Shown here: one piece after another, positions 8,912 through 18,158 of the stretch
Layout: every line of letters begins with the position of its first letter
Numbering within the stretch: position 1 is the first letter of the stretch
NCBI GenBank assembly: GCA_963675945.1
Contig: OY780932.1
Coordinates: forward strand, 1,426,001 to 1,490,000
Length of the DNA: 64,000 bases
Origin: G963556115 sp963675945
Lineage (GTDB): Bacteria > Planctomycetota > SZUA-567
Direction of reading: 5' to 3'
The notes under the pieces: generated by a model
What the model saw: the letters and a program-made list of their open reading frames with translations, nothing else
Databases searched by the model: none
What the model was told of the DNA's origin: nothing
Translations under genes and position numbers: made by a program

Positions 8912-10306
8912 TTAATTCTCTAATTTATACAGGTAATCTTCGACTTGATTGGCTACAATAACCCCATAGTTTGCCGCTCCCAGCCAGCCGCTCATGATAA
9001 TCGCGCAACTACCGGTATGGTATACCCCGCCGGCGACCTTGGGGAGTCCTTCACTGAGCTTCAGTCCTTCAAATTTAGTACCGAAAGAAGCCCCGCCGAG
9101 GTGACCGGTATAGCGGGCAAAGGTTCTGGGTGTAGCTGCTTCCATATAATCCACCTTCTCGGTAATGCCCGGGAGGTAGCGCTCCAGAAAGGCGATTGTC
9201 TCCCGGCAGAGAGTGTCTTTTGACGCTTTATACTCTTCTTCACTGAGATCGTCCCAGTCTTCATGACGTGCATTCATCGAGGCGACAATGGTATAACGCG
9301 GTGGCTGATCCGGCCTGGTTTTGGGGTAATAAAGCGAGAAGGTGCGGCTGGTGATATCCCGGGAGCAGAGCTTCTGGGCATCGAACTCGCTGTGGGTCGA
9401 GGTAAAGATAAGATCTCCAATATCCTCGATACTCTCGCCCTCGCGGATACCCATATAGACCTGGGTGGAGGAGTTGGAGAGGCGCAGCCGTGAAGCTTCG
9501 TCTGTAAATTCCGGCGGGAGGTCTGCATCTGCGAGCAGTTCGTTGATAGTGCGCGGCAGGCTGGCGTTACTGATAACCGTCTTGGCGCGGATGGTCTTAC
9601 CCGCGACTACGACCCCGTAGGCACGGCCAGCACGGAGCAGGATCTTCTCTACCGGTGCCTGCAGGCGGATCTCAACCCCATTGGCTTCGAGTTCTTTTCT
9701 GAGCAGAGCGATGAAGAGATCGGTGCCGCCTTCAAAGGTATAGACCCCTTTGTTCATAAAGTTTGAGAAGACGATGCCGTAGGTTATCGCCGGTTCGTCC
9801 AGAGTTGAGCCGTTGGCATAGGTGATCGGCTCCATCAGGAAGCGAACCACGTCTTTGCGCCCGGGGAAGAACTGCTCGAAGAGCTCCCGGGTGGTCAGGC
9901 TCTGATCGTCATAGAAGTTCATCTGCGCCAGGGTGGTGAAGAAACTATCTACAGTCTCTTGCGGGATCTTGAAGAAGTCGGTCAACTTGGTCTTGAAGTC
10001 GGCGGTGTCGAAGGTGGTCTCGAGATGAAACTGGGGATTGTCAAAGACTATGCGCTTGAGCTGGACAATCCTGGAGGCGATATCCTTGCTCCAGTATTTA
10101 CGGCAGGTCTTGACCATGCCATAGGGAAAGCCGTGGAGCGAGACATCGAAGATATGTCCAGCCCGTTTGAAGTAGGCGGCGAGCCCTCCCAGCATGAAAT
10201 GCTGTTCCAGCAGGAGTACTTTGCGCTCAAGCTTGGCCAGCCGGTTGGCGGCGGTCATCCCGCCGAGTCCGGAACCGATAACAATTACATCGTATTCTGT
10301 ATCTAT
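8912..10306 (-). CDS. phytoene desaturase / carotenoid isomerase-type FAD oxidoreductase, atypical start codon
   Basis: An amine-oxidase/CrtI-like flavoprotein of about 464 residues. The nucleotide-binding motif VIVIGSGLGGMTAA (GxGxxG) is encoded upstream of the first in-frame ATG (10258), so that ATG cannot be the true start. In-frame codons further upstream run AGG AGA AGA ATC ATA GAT ACA to a TAG stop, with no ATG, GTG or TTG. The best reading is initiation at ATA (10306) or ATC (10309), 4-7 bases after GGAG. Later motifs: FEGGTDLFIALL (about residues 190-200) and a C-terminal GGVYHTGSCAI segment as in CrtI/CrtISO FAD domains. Without other carotenoid genes nearby, the substrate is open; retinol-saturase-like activity is an alternative. 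Confidence 0.85.
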   Translation of the reverse strand: MDTEYDVIVIGSGLGGMTAANRLAKLERKVLLLEQHFMLGGLAAYFKRAGHIFDVSLHGFPYGMVKTCRKYWSKDIASRIVQLKRIVFDNPQFHLETTFDTADFKTKLTDFFKIPQETVDSFFTTLAQMNFYDDQSLTTRELFEQFFPGRKDVVRFLMEPITYANGSTLDEPAITYGIVFSNFMNKGVYTFEGGTDLFIALLRKELEANGVEIRLQAPVEKILLRAGRAYGVVVAGKTIRAKTVISNASLPRTINELLADADLPPEFTDEASRLRLSNSSTQVYMGIREGESIEDIGDLIFTSTHSEFDAQKLCSRDITSRTFSLYYPKTRPDQPPRYTIVASMNARHEDWDDLSEEEYKASKDTLCRETIAFLERYLPGITEKVDYMEAATPRTFARYTGHLGGASFGTKFEGLKLSEGLPKVAGGVYHTGSCAIIMSGWLGAANYGVIVANQVEDYLYKLEN

Positions 10307-10419
10307 GATTCTTCTCCTGTGCTAGTTGTTTCTTTACTATTATATATATGTAAAGGTGTTGTGTCTATTATGAAATTGGATATTAGCTGTTCTTGAACCG
10401 ACCGGAGGGCATAGATGTT

Positions 10420-11382
10420 TTAGAGTCGTTTGCCGGCGCGGAGTTCATTCAGGGCATTCTCGAATGCCGGGGGCGTGTCAGCCTCCAGCCTGAGCAGTTC
10501 ACCGCTTTCAGGATGTTTGAGCTTGAGTTCGGCTGCGTGCAGCGCCTGGAAATTAAGACTTTGCAGCTTTCTACCCTGAGGGTTGTACTCGTGGTCGCAG
10601 ATTATCGGTAGACCCAGGTGTTTGAGATGGGCGCGGATCTGGTGAGAGCGGCCGGTGACCGGTACCGCTTCCAAGAGACTCCAGTCAGACCCTGATTCGA
10701 GGAGTCTGAATCTGGTTAGCGCTTCCTTGCTCTCCTCCCTTGAGCCGGGAGGGGGTACCCACTGTAATTCCGGGTTCTCAGGGAATACCGCCAGTGGGGC
10801 ATCGACCTCAAGTTCATCCCAGTCCGCTCTACCCTCGGTAATGGCCAGGTAGCGTTTATAGGTCTGGTTCTCCCGGAAATATCGGGTCAGCTCTTTATAT
10901 GCCGCCTGGGTGCGGGAGTAGACAATGACTCCGGTGGTATAACGATCGAGGCGGTGCGCGGGGGAGATCATCTTGTCGGGGTAGTTGGAGTCCTTGTAGC
11001 GGTAGAGCACCCCGTTCTGGAGGGTCTGACCGGTGAGGTGACCGCTTGAAGGGTGTACGACCCGCCCGGCAGGCTTGTTGAGCGCAAGCATGCTGGCGTC
11101 TTCATAGATAATATCCAGTTCCATCGCGGTAGGCTGCATATATGGCGGCCAGGTCTGGGGAAACTCCACTTCGACCAGACTCCCGGCTTTGAGATCAATT
11201 ACAGTGTCTACCCCGATCTGCTCGCCAGAGACCTTTACCGTGCCGAGCTTGATGATGGCCTGAGCGCGATTGTCACTGATATACAAGCGGGAGGCGAGGT
11301 AGCCGCCGATAGTGCGCAGGCCTCGGTTCCGCTTTACCTCGAAGCTGAGGGTCTGACCCGGTAGATAGCGTGCACGCGCCAT
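10420..11382 (-). CDS. RluA-family pseudouridine synthase
   Basis: A 320-residue RNA-modifying enzyme that isomerises uridine in rRNA or tRNA. The N-terminal 85 residues form an S4-like RNA-binding domain (AQAIIKLGTVKVSGEQ). The catalytic domain follows, with the signature HRLDRYTTG (catalytic Asp in RLD, about residue 147) and the GRSHQIRAHL motif near 230. It is of the RluC/RluD type; the exact target position cannot be read from sequence. It lies 11 bases downstream of panC on the same strand. Confidence 0.93.
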   Translation of the reverse strand: MARARYLPGQTLSFEVKRNRGLRTIGGYLASRLYISDNRAQAIIKLGTVKVSGEQIGVDTVIDLKAGSLVEVEFPQTWPPYMQPTAMELDIIYEDASMLALNKPAGRVVHPSSGHLTGQTLQNGVLYRYKDSNYPDKMISPAHRLDRYTTGVIVYSRTQAAYKELTRYFRENQTYKRYLAITEGRADWDELEVDAPLAVFPENPELQWVPPPGSREESKEALTRFRLLESGSDWSLLEAVPVTGRSHQIRAHLKHLGLPIICDHEYNPQGRKLQSLNFQALHAAELKLKHPESGELLRLEADTPPAFENALNELRAGKRL

Positions 11383-11393
11383 AAAGTCTCCGT

Positions 11394-12251
11394 TTACTTT
11401 TGCGGTGCGGCCAGGATGTTGTCGATAAGCCTCAGGTCGTCTCCGAGCTTGATCGCCCCGGCGATAAGTACGAGGTCGTCAATCTCTTCGACATCATCAA
11501 GGGTCTCGGGAGAGACTATATCCATATAATCTACCTCGGCTGTCCCGGCATGGATTATACTCTCCACCATCTTATTGAGAATCTCTGCGGCATTGCTGTG
11601 CCCTTGCGTGATCATCTCTTCGCCGATTTTCAGCGCTCGGTAGAGTGAGAGAGCCGCGTCCATATCTTCAGGTTGGATACGCTTATTCCTGCTGCTCATG
11701 GCCAGTCCGTTCTTTTCTCGGATAATCGGGCAGATCTTCATCTTTACCGGGATATTCAGATCGATAATCATGCGCTGGATAATCAGTGCCTGCTGGGCAT
11801 CTTTCTGGCCGAAATAGGCATACTCGGCGCGGGTGATGTTCAGTAGCTTGGTTACTACTGTACAGACCCCGATAAAATGCCCTCGCCCACGTGAGAGCCC
11901 GCAGAGATGGTTGGTGAGCCGGTCGACCATGACGACGGTATCGCGGTTCGGCGCGTACATTGTCTCGGCGCTTGGGGCGAAGATGATATCTGCTCCTGCG
12001 GCTTCGGCCTGGGCGAGATCTTCTTCAAAACTCTTGGGGTATTTATCCAGATCCTCCGGGTCGTCAAACTGGGTCGGGTTGAGAAAGATACTGACGGTGA
12101 CGATATCAGCGTCCTCTCTGGCAGCCTCGATAAGCGAGAGGTGTCCGGCATGGAGCGCGCCCATGGTCGGGACAAATCCCTGGATCATGCCGGAGCGGAG
12201 AATGTTCAGCCCTTCCTCCTGCATCTCTTCAATTGTGTGTATAATCTTCAT
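11394..12251 (-). CDS. panC: pantothenate synthetase
   Basis: Condenses pantoate with beta-alanine using ATP, the last step of pantothenate synthesis. The 285-residue length is normal. Family motifs: PTMGALHAGHLSL (the HxGH nucleotide site, about residues 28-40), NPTQF, the GRGHFIGVCTVV segment, FGQKDAQQ and the KMSKS-like MSSRN. panB and panD are not in the window. It is followed after 11 bases by the RluA-family gene, so they are probably cotranscribed. Confidence 0.97.
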   Translation of the reverse strand: MKIIHTIEEMQEEGLNILRSGMIQGFVPTMGALHAGHLSLIEAAREDADIVTVSIFLNPTQFDDPEDLDKYPKSFEEDLAQAEAAGADIIFAPSAETMYAPNRDTVVMVDRLTNHLCGLSRGRGHFIGVCTVVTKLLNITRAEYAYFGQKDAQQALIIQRMIIDLNIPVKMKICPIIREKNGLAMSSRNKRIQPEDMDAALSLYRALKIGEEMITQGHSNAAEILNKMVESIIHAGTAEVDYMDIVSPETLDDVEEIDDLVLIAGAIKLGDDLRLIDNILAAPQK

Positions 12252-12349
12252 TGGGGTTAGATCCTTTTTTTATGAAAAAGTAATGATTTTTGTCCATTAT
12301 AGTTGGCGGGCGCGAGTAATCAAGTGGCTTTGGGCAGGGATAACTGAAA

Positions 12350-12379
12350 CCCGAGAATCGGAAGAATTCGGCTCTCGGG
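12350..12379 (-). terminator. possible terminator after the 12.4 kb lipoprotein gene
   Basis: On the minus strand CCCGAGA and TCTCGGG pair around an inner CCGAA / TTCCG stem, followed by a short T run (GTTTC). It lies 45 bases beyond the stop at 12424 and before panC. The weak T run leaves it uncertain. Confidence 0.45.
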
Positions 12380-12423
12380 CGGGATAATATGTCTGTAGCA
12401 GAGTTATGGGCGAAAAAGAAGGG

Positions 12424-13236
12424 TTAATTCGATCTGGCTACATGCTGTGCGAGGGTGGCGAGGTTGAGATTGCCGGAATTGCGCAGGTAACGGGCGAAGG
12501 CGGCAAATTCCCCGATTTTTGCAGCCTTGCTGATCTGCGGGATATCGATATAAGCGCGGGAATTGGCTTTGATTTCATCGAGGTTGTCCAGATCCGCCGG
12601 GGACAAGAGCTCCATATTCTGCCCCGGCAGGTAACCGCCGTCTGCAGCTGAACCTGGGCCTACAGGCAGGAGCAGGTTGATCATTTTCATGCTCTGCAAA
12701 TAATAGACATTGTCTACTAGAGCGAAGTTATAGTCCTTGAATTTATTGATTGAGACGGCAGGGATCTGGCGTCTTTGGGTCTGTTTGGGGATATAGTCGT
12801 GGGGCAGGGTGATCCCTTCGAGATTCTTTGTCCAGCCGAAGATGACTGAGACGAGGATTTTGTCGGCCTGGACGAGGGCCTTCGAGGTCTCGCCGTCAGG
12901 GCGGAGCGCCCCGTAACTCAGTACCTTTTTATTGACGATGGATACGCCTATGCGGTCGTCTTTGGATAGCGCCAGGAGTACCGCCGCGACCTGGGTACGG
13001 GGTATAGGGCAGGGATAAAAGGTGTTCTGGTTGAGGATGAAGGTATTGTCGGAGAGGCGGTATTTGATCGTCTCTATCCGGTTGAAGCCGCTGGCCTGAC
13101 CTTCCAGAATTACGCCTTTGGGGAGTGAACCGTAGCGCTGGAGAATATTCTCGCTCTCTGTCTGCCACTGATTCTGCCCGCAACTGAGCGTGATAAGTAG
13201 TAATACCATTGAGAGTATAATATTCTTCGTATGCAA
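12424..13236 (-). CDS. lipoprotein, paralogue of the 4.9 kb secreted protein
   Basis: A 270-residue protein with a lipoprotein signal (MHTKNIILSMVLLLITLSCG, lipobox LSCG with Cys at about 19). The mature part begins with polar residues. LPKGVILEGQASGFNRIETI, LALSKDDRIGVSIV and the ADGGY turn match the product of 4868-5656 in the same order, so the two are diverged paralogues. No named family was recognised. It is divergent from bioB and is the first gene of the minus-strand run, separated from panC by about 170 bases that may hold a terminator. Confidence 0.75.
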   Translation of the reverse strand: MHTKNIILSMVLLLITLSCGQNQWQTESENILQRYGSLPKGVILEGQASGFNRIETIKYRLSDNTFILNQNTFYPCPIPRTQVAAVLLALSKDDRIGVSIVNKKVLSYGALRPDGETSKALVQADKILVSVIFGWTKNLEGITLPHDYIPKQTQRRQIPAVSINKFKDYNFALVDNVYYLQSMKMINLLLPVGPGSAADGGYLPGQNMELLSPADLDNLDEIKANSRAYIDIPQISKAAKIGEFAAFARYLRNSGNLNLATLAQHVARSN

Positions 13237-13358
13237 GGTTCTGCTCCTCTGTTTGAACTATCTATAATTATAGGTATACTTGTCTGGTAAATTATATGAT
13301 TTGGTTAATTGAATGTAAAGTTGATTTTTTAACAATGCACCTAGTCTATTTTGAGGGT

Positions 13359-13386
13359 TTGCAATCCGTAGCCGGTCGGGTATAAT
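13359..13386 (+). promoter_or_regulatory. sigma-70-type promoter of bioB
   Basis: TTGCAA and a perfect TATAAT separated by 16 bases, about 55 bases before the bioB ATG. An AAAGGG site precedes the ATG. No BirA-type operator was recognised. Confidence 0.6.
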
Positions 13387-13441
13387 TATAGAGTATAAGG
13401 GAGAGATACTCGGGCAGTGTAAGATTAATATAAAGGGAATT

Positions 13442-14407
13442 ATGAATTATAAGTTGATTGAAGAGTCGGCACTGGCCGGCGGCTGTAGTGCGGCAGAGGC
13501 GATCTGGGCGGTCAGCCATCTCTTTACTGATGAGCTGGTTGGGCTGACTACAAAACTGCGTGAGGCAGCATTCGGCAATAAGGTCTGGCTCTGTGAGATT
13601 ATGAATGCCCGCTGTGGCTGTTGCCCGGAGGACTGTACTTTCTGTGCGCAGAGTGCACATAATCAATCCGAGATAACCCTCTTTGGCTTCAGGGAGAATA
13701 AGGATATTATCGCCAAAGCGGCGGCGGCGGGCAGGAATCAGGCGCATAATTTCGGCATTGTGACCAGTGGGGTAACAGTAAAGGGGGAGGCGCTTGAGCA
13801 TGTCTGTATGGCGATATCAGAGATTGCAGAAGCTCCGGCTTCGCCCGGAGTCTGTGCCTCTTTCGGACGGATGAACCGGGAGCAGCTTGAAGAGCTCAAG
13901 GCGGCCGGACTTGAACGGTATCATCATAATCTTGAAACAGCGGAGAGCTTTTACCCCAAGGTTTGTACTACCCATGGCTGGTCTCGGCGTCTGGAGACGG
14001 TACAGATAGCGCTTGCGGTCGGACTCAAGGTCTGTAGCGGCGGGTTGTTTGGGCTGGGAGAGGGTTGGCAGGAGCGGGCGGATTTGGCGCTGGTGCTCAG
14101 AGAACTCGGGGTAGACAGTGTGCCGCTTAATTTTCTTCATGCGCATCCAGGGACTCCGCTGGCGGCGCAGCCGCCGTTAAAAGCGGAAGAAGCGCTCAGG
14201 ATTATTGCGCTCTACCGGCTGCTGCTGCCCCAGGTGACTATCCGGGTCTGCGGCGGCAGACCGAAGATACTCGGGCACCGGATGCAGGAGATGTTCAGGT
14301 ATGGGGCGAATGCTTTTATGACCGGAGATTATCTGACTACTTCCGGGATTACGCCGCAGAGCGATCTTAAGATGATTGAAGAGGAAGGGCTTATCCTTGC
14401 AGAGTGA
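13442..14407 (+). CDS. bioB: biotin synthase
   Basis: A radical SAM enzyme that inserts sulfur into dethiobiotin. It has 321 residues, a normal length. The cluster motif CGCCPEDCTFCAQSAHN (CxxxCxxC, about residues 58-72) is typical of BioB, and YHHNLETA at about 160 and the C-terminal GANAFMTGDYLTT segment also match. No bioA, bioD or bioF is nearby, so the rest of the pathway is elsewhere or absent. The 3' end overlaps the ABC exporter gene by 11 bases. Confidence 0.95.
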   Translation: MNYKLIEESALAGGCSAAEAIWAVSHLFTDELVGLTTKLREAAFGNKVWLCEIMNARCGCCPEDCTFCAQSAHNQSEITLFGFRENKDIIAKAAAAGRNQAHNFGIVTSGVTVKGEALEHVCMAISEIAEAPASPGVCASFGRMNREQLEELKAAGLERYHHNLETAESFYPKVCTTHGWSRRLETVQIALAVGLKVCSGGLFGLGEGWQERADLALVLRELGVDSVPLNFLHAHPGTPLAAQPPLKAEEALRIIALYRLLLPQVTIRVCGGRPKILGHRMQEMFRYGANAFMTGDYLTTSGITPQSDLKMIEEEGLILAE

Positions 14408-16259
14408 GCAGGATCATTATAATACAGATAAAAAAGAGCTGAGTTATATTGTAGAGGTAATCAAGATCTGCCTGCAAAGAAGGCAGGCGCTGGTTCTGGT
14501 GGTAATACTGGCGGTGACGGTGTTCAATCTGCTCGATCTGGTTGTTCCCAAGGCTTTGCAGTTACTGGTTGCTTCGCTGGAAGGCGAACGACTGGCTATC
14601 TTCGGTATCAGCCTTGAATCCGTGATTACCCCGGAGAGTCGTATACTCTTCTTTTCGCTGTTGATTCCGTTTATGGCCTTGGTAAAATGGGTTGCGGGAT
14701 ACCTGCGCGGGGTCTTTCAGGCCAGGCTCGGGCAAGGAGCTTTGTTTGATCTGCGAGGGAAGATCTATGCCCATGTCCAGGCGCTCTCGTTCAGTTATCA
14801 TGATCAAGCGCATAGCGGGAGGTTTATCGCCAATATCATCGAGGATGTCAATGCGGTATCGGATTTCTTCACCCGCCCCTTCTTTCTGGCTTTTATGAGT
14901 ATTACGGGTTTGATCTGTATTTATGCCTATATGTTTAGCGTCGCCTGGCAGGCCGGGGCGGTATCGCTAATGATAATTCTCTTCTCCTTGCTCTCTCTCC
15001 TTCTCTTTATCCGTTATGGCTATCCGGTATATCTCAAAACCCGCAAGAGTCTGGAACGTATGGTCGGGGTATTCTCGGAGAATATGGAGGGACATCTGCT
15101 TATTCGTTCCTTCGGCAGGCAGGAGGAGGAGAAGGTGAAGTTTGAAACCGTGGCCAAGGATTATCATGATGCGCTGGTGCAGTCGCGGGTACTTTGGAGT
15201 TTGCTCAATCAGTCCTTTCTCTGGGGCGTGATGCTCGGGGTGCCGGCGGTACTCGGGGTGGGGATTTATCTGTACCGGCAGAATAGCGGCTTCGGTGCGG
15301 ATAATCTGCTCCTCTTGTTTATACTACAGAATTCGCTGATGCTGCGGCTGCGGATACTTTCCCGGATAATCGACGGCTGGTCGCGTTTTACGGTATCGGC
15401 CAATCGTCTCGGCGGACTCTTCCATACCCGGGTCTTCCTTCCCGATGTCGGTAATCTGGAGAGTCTGGTGCAGGAGGAGGATGCACCGGCGCTGAGCGGC
15501 TATTGCCAACTCGATGTTCCGGCAGGGGCTATGGTACTCCGGGACGTCGCCTTCAATTATACCGCCAGTTCACCGGCTTTGAGCGGGATCAATATGACTA
15601 TCACTCCGGGCGAGACGGTGGCGCTGGTTGGGGAGACCGGCTCGGGCAAGAGTACCCTGGCTATGCTTATCGCCCGGTTCTATGATCCGAGTGCCGGGAG
15701 TATTACCTTGGGAGGTGAGGATATAAAGAATATCCCGCTCAGTATTTTGCGGGAGGAGTTTGCGCTGGTGTTTCAGGATACCTTTCTCTTCTCGACGACG
15801 GTGCGGGAGAATATATCCTATGGAAATTCGCAGGCGAGTAAGGATGAGATAGTGGCTGCGGCGGTGCTGGCAGAGGCGCATGAGTTTATCATGGAGCTGC
15901 CTGAGGGGTATGATACGCTGGTTGGCGAGCGCGGGGTGACCTTGTCCGGGGGGCAGCGTCAGCGTCTGGCCATAGCCCGGGCGGTGTTGCGTCGTCCGCG
16001 TTTTCTAATACTCGATGATGCTACGAGTTCACTCGACATCAAGACCGAGAAGGCGATACAGCGGAGCCTGGCGGCTCTGCCGCAGGATATTACCAAGATT
16101 ATTATAGCGCACCGTTACAGCAGTATTGAGAAGGCGGAGAAGGTCTTTGTCCTCTCGGACGGACGGATAGTAGAAGATGGTTCGGCGCGGGAACTCAGAG
16201 CCAGAGACAGCATTATGAACCGCATCCTTCTTCTGCAGCGGGAGGTGGAGAATGGCTAA
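14397..16259 (+). CDS. ABC exporter subunit, degenerate ATP site half
   Basis: A half-transporter of about 620 residues with a six-helix export domain (about residues 25-320) and an ATPase domain. Walker A is GETGSGKST and the signature LSGGQRQRLAIARA is intact, but Walker B ends ILDDATSS, so the catalytic Glu is Asp. The H-loop IIAHR is present. The TTG at 14397 follows AGAGGAAGG at good spacing, while the TTG at 14376 has none. It overlaps bioB by 11 bases and the next subunit by 8. The substrate cannot be assigned. Confidence 0.9.
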   Translation: MQSEQDHYNTDKKELSYIVEVIKICLQRRQALVLVVILAVTVFNLLDLVVPKALQLLVASLEGERLAIFGISLESVITPESRILFFSLLIPFMALVKWVAGYLRGVFQARLGQGALFDLRGKIYAHVQALSFSYHDQAHSGRFIANIIEDVNAVSDFFTRPFFLAFMSITGLICIYAYMFSVAWQAGAVSLMIILFSLLSLLLFIRYGYPVYLKTRKSLERMVGVFSENMEGHLLIRSFGRQEEEKVKFETVAKDYHDALVQSRVLWSLLNQSFLWGVMLGVPAVLGVGIYLYRQNSGFGADNLLLLFILQNSLMLRLRILSRIIDGWSRFTVSANRLGGLFHTRVFLPDVGNLESLVQEEDAPALSGYCQLDVPAGAMVLRDVAFNYTASSPALSGINMTITPGETVALVGETGSGKSTLAMLIARFYDPSAGSITLGGEDIKNIPLSILREEFALVFQDTFLFSTTVRENISYGNSQASKDEIVAAAVLAEAHEFIMELPEGYDTLVGERGVTLSGGQRQRLAIARAVLRRPRFLILDDATSSLDIKTEKAIQRSLAALPQDITKIIIAHRYSSIEKAEKVFVLSDGRIVEDGSARELRARDSIMNRILLLQREVENG

Positions 16260-18069
16260 AGAGAATCTTACCTCAGAGCAACTCGAAAATGATGAGAATC
16301 GTCCTGAATTATCAGCGAAGGATCTGCTCCGTTGCTTTGGCTATCTCGGCAGATATAAATATATTATTCTGCTCAGTGTTACCCTCTGCGCAGTCTGCGT
16401 CTGGGCGGAGATGGCACTTATCAGGCAGTCGGGTATACTGCTGGACAGTATTGCTAAAATGGGAGGTTCGCTCTGGGAGTTGACTTTGCCGTTTCTGCTC
16501 TACGGAGCGTTGAGCCGGGTCTGTGGCGGCTTGCAGTGGATAATGACGACGTATGCGACTAATCGCGCTACTTTGGCCTTGCGCACAGCCTTCTTTGCCA
16601 AACTTCAGAGCTTGTCAAAATCATTTTATGATACGCATAAGGTGGGCTGGCTGGTAGCCCGCAACACCTCAGATATGGCGCGAATCAGTGACTTTCTGAC
16701 TTATCCCTTGACCATGAGTGTGATCTTTGCAACCACCTTTACCTTTGCGCTGATTCAGATAGCCCGGATCAATCTTCTGCTCTTACTCCCGTTGCTCGTG
16801 GTCTCGCCGTTATTTATTCTGATCACCGGGTATTACCGCAGACACATGCGCCGGGAAAATCGGCGGGTCAGCAGGCAGAACAGTAAGATTGTCGCCAATA
16901 TCTCCGAGACGGTACGGGGCATCAGAGTGGTGCATGCGTTCTCGCGGGAGGAGGAGAATTACGCCGAGTTTGAGGAGTTGAGCACTGAGTATAAGGAACT
17001 CAATATCAGGGTGGCGCGTCTACAGGGGCTCTTTATGCCGTCGTTGGATTTTCTCGGTATGCTCAACATGACCCTGGTTATCGGCTTCGCCTTCTGGTTG
17101 ATAAATTACTCTACCCGTGTCGATGGGGTGAGTGCGATTACCCCCGGTGATGTGGCGGAGTATGTACTGTATATGAATGCAGTACTTCACCCACTACGTC
17201 TGATGACTGAGATATATGGGCTGGTGTTTGCGGCTTCAGCGGCGGCGGAGAGGGTATTCGAAGTGATGGATATGGAGGCGACGGTGCCGGAGCCGGAGAG
17301 TCCGCTACTGCCGGATAGATTCAATGGTGAGATTGAACTGCGTGATGTTTCGTTTCGTTATCTGGAGGAGCAGAGTCTGATCCTCAGCGGGATAAATCTC
17401 AAGATTCCTCCGCGGCAGACTCTGGCAATTGTTGGAGAGACCGGAGCCGGCAAGACGACTATGGCTTCGCTCATGGCTCGGCTTTATGACCCGCTGAGCG
17501 GTAGTGTGCATATAGACGGTTATGATCTGCGGGAGCTGAGCAGTGTGGCGCTCCACCGAAGGATGGGTTTTGTCCCGCAGCAGGGGTATCTCTTTACCGG
17601 TACGGTAATGGATAATTTGAAGTTCGCAGCTCCTGAGTTGAGTGATCAGGCAGTGCTGGAGCAGGCACGTGCCCTCGGTACACATAAATCAATTGCCGCT
17701 TTGCCGCAGGGGTATTATACTACGGTACTGGAGGGAGGGGACGGTCTGTCGCTCGGACAGCGGCAGATTATTGCTATAACTCGGGCTGTTCTCGCCGATC
17801 CGGAGATTCTGATAATGGATGAGCCGACCTCGGCTCTGGATATCTACCATGAGCGCTTGATTCAGTCGGCGCTGGAGCAAATCTGTAAAGACCGGACAAC
17901 GATTGTTATCGCCCATAGGCTATCAACGGTTAGGAGGGCGCAGAAGATACTCGTACTCGCGGGGAGTGTTATCGCTGAAGCCGGTACGCATGAGGAACTG
18001 CTTGCCGAGGAGGGGCTCTATTATAGCATGTATAAACGCGCCGCAGAGGGGTATCTTGGCAGTGTTTGA
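16252..18069 (+). CDS. ABC exporter subunit, partner of the preceding gene
   Basis: A 605-residue half-transporter with a six-helix membrane domain (about residues 30-330) and an ATPase domain. Walker A is GETGAGKTT and Walker B is canonical (ILIMDEPTS), but the signature is LSLGQ instead of LSGGQ. Because each ATP site combines one subunit's Walker motifs with the other's signature, the altered Walker B of the first subunit and the altered signature here fall in the same site. This is the classical asymmetric heterodimer pattern. The start overlaps the previous stop by 8 bases (ATGGCTAA). The gene is followed by a strong terminator at 18108. Confidence 0.92.
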   Translation: MAKENLTSEQLENDENRPELSAKDLLRCFGYLGRYKYIILLSVTLCAVCVWAEMALIRQSGILLDSIAKMGGSLWELTLPFLLYGALSRVCGGLQWIMTTYATNRATLALRTAFFAKLQSLSKSFYDTHKVGWLVARNTSDMARISDFLTYPLTMSVIFATTFTFALIQIARINLLLLLPLLVVSPLFILITGYYRRHMRRENRRVSRQNSKIVANISETVRGIRVVHAFSREEENYAEFEELSTEYKELNIRVARLQGLFMPSLDFLGMLNMTLVIGFAFWLINYSTRVDGVSAITPGDVAEYVLYMNAVLHPLRLMTEIYGLVFAASAAAERVFEVMDMEATVPEPESPLLPDRFNGEIELRDVSFRYLEEQSLILSGINLKIPPRQTLAIVGETGAGKTTMASLMARLYDPLSGSVHIDGYDLRELSSVALHRRMGFVPQQGYLFTGTVMDNLKFAAPELSDQAVLEQARALGTHKSIAALPQGYYTTVLEGGDGLSLGQRQIIAITRAVLADPEILIMDEPTSALDIYHERLIQSALEQICKDRTTIVIAHRLSTVRRAQKILVLAGSVIAEAGTHEELLAEEGLYYSMYKRAAEGYLGSV

Positions 18070-18107
18070 GAGTGTTAACTAGATATATCTAAAGTCTATA
18101 ATAAGGT

Positions 18108-18139
18108 AAGGAAAAGCACTAATGTGATTTTCCTTTTTT
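18108..18139 (+). terminator. Rho-independent terminator of the ABC exporter operon
   Basis: AAGGAAAAgCAC / GTGaTTTTCCTT stem with a TAAT loop, then a T run, 39 bases after the stop. Confidence 0.8.
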
Positions 18140-18158
18140 GATGATAAGGTGAGTATTC

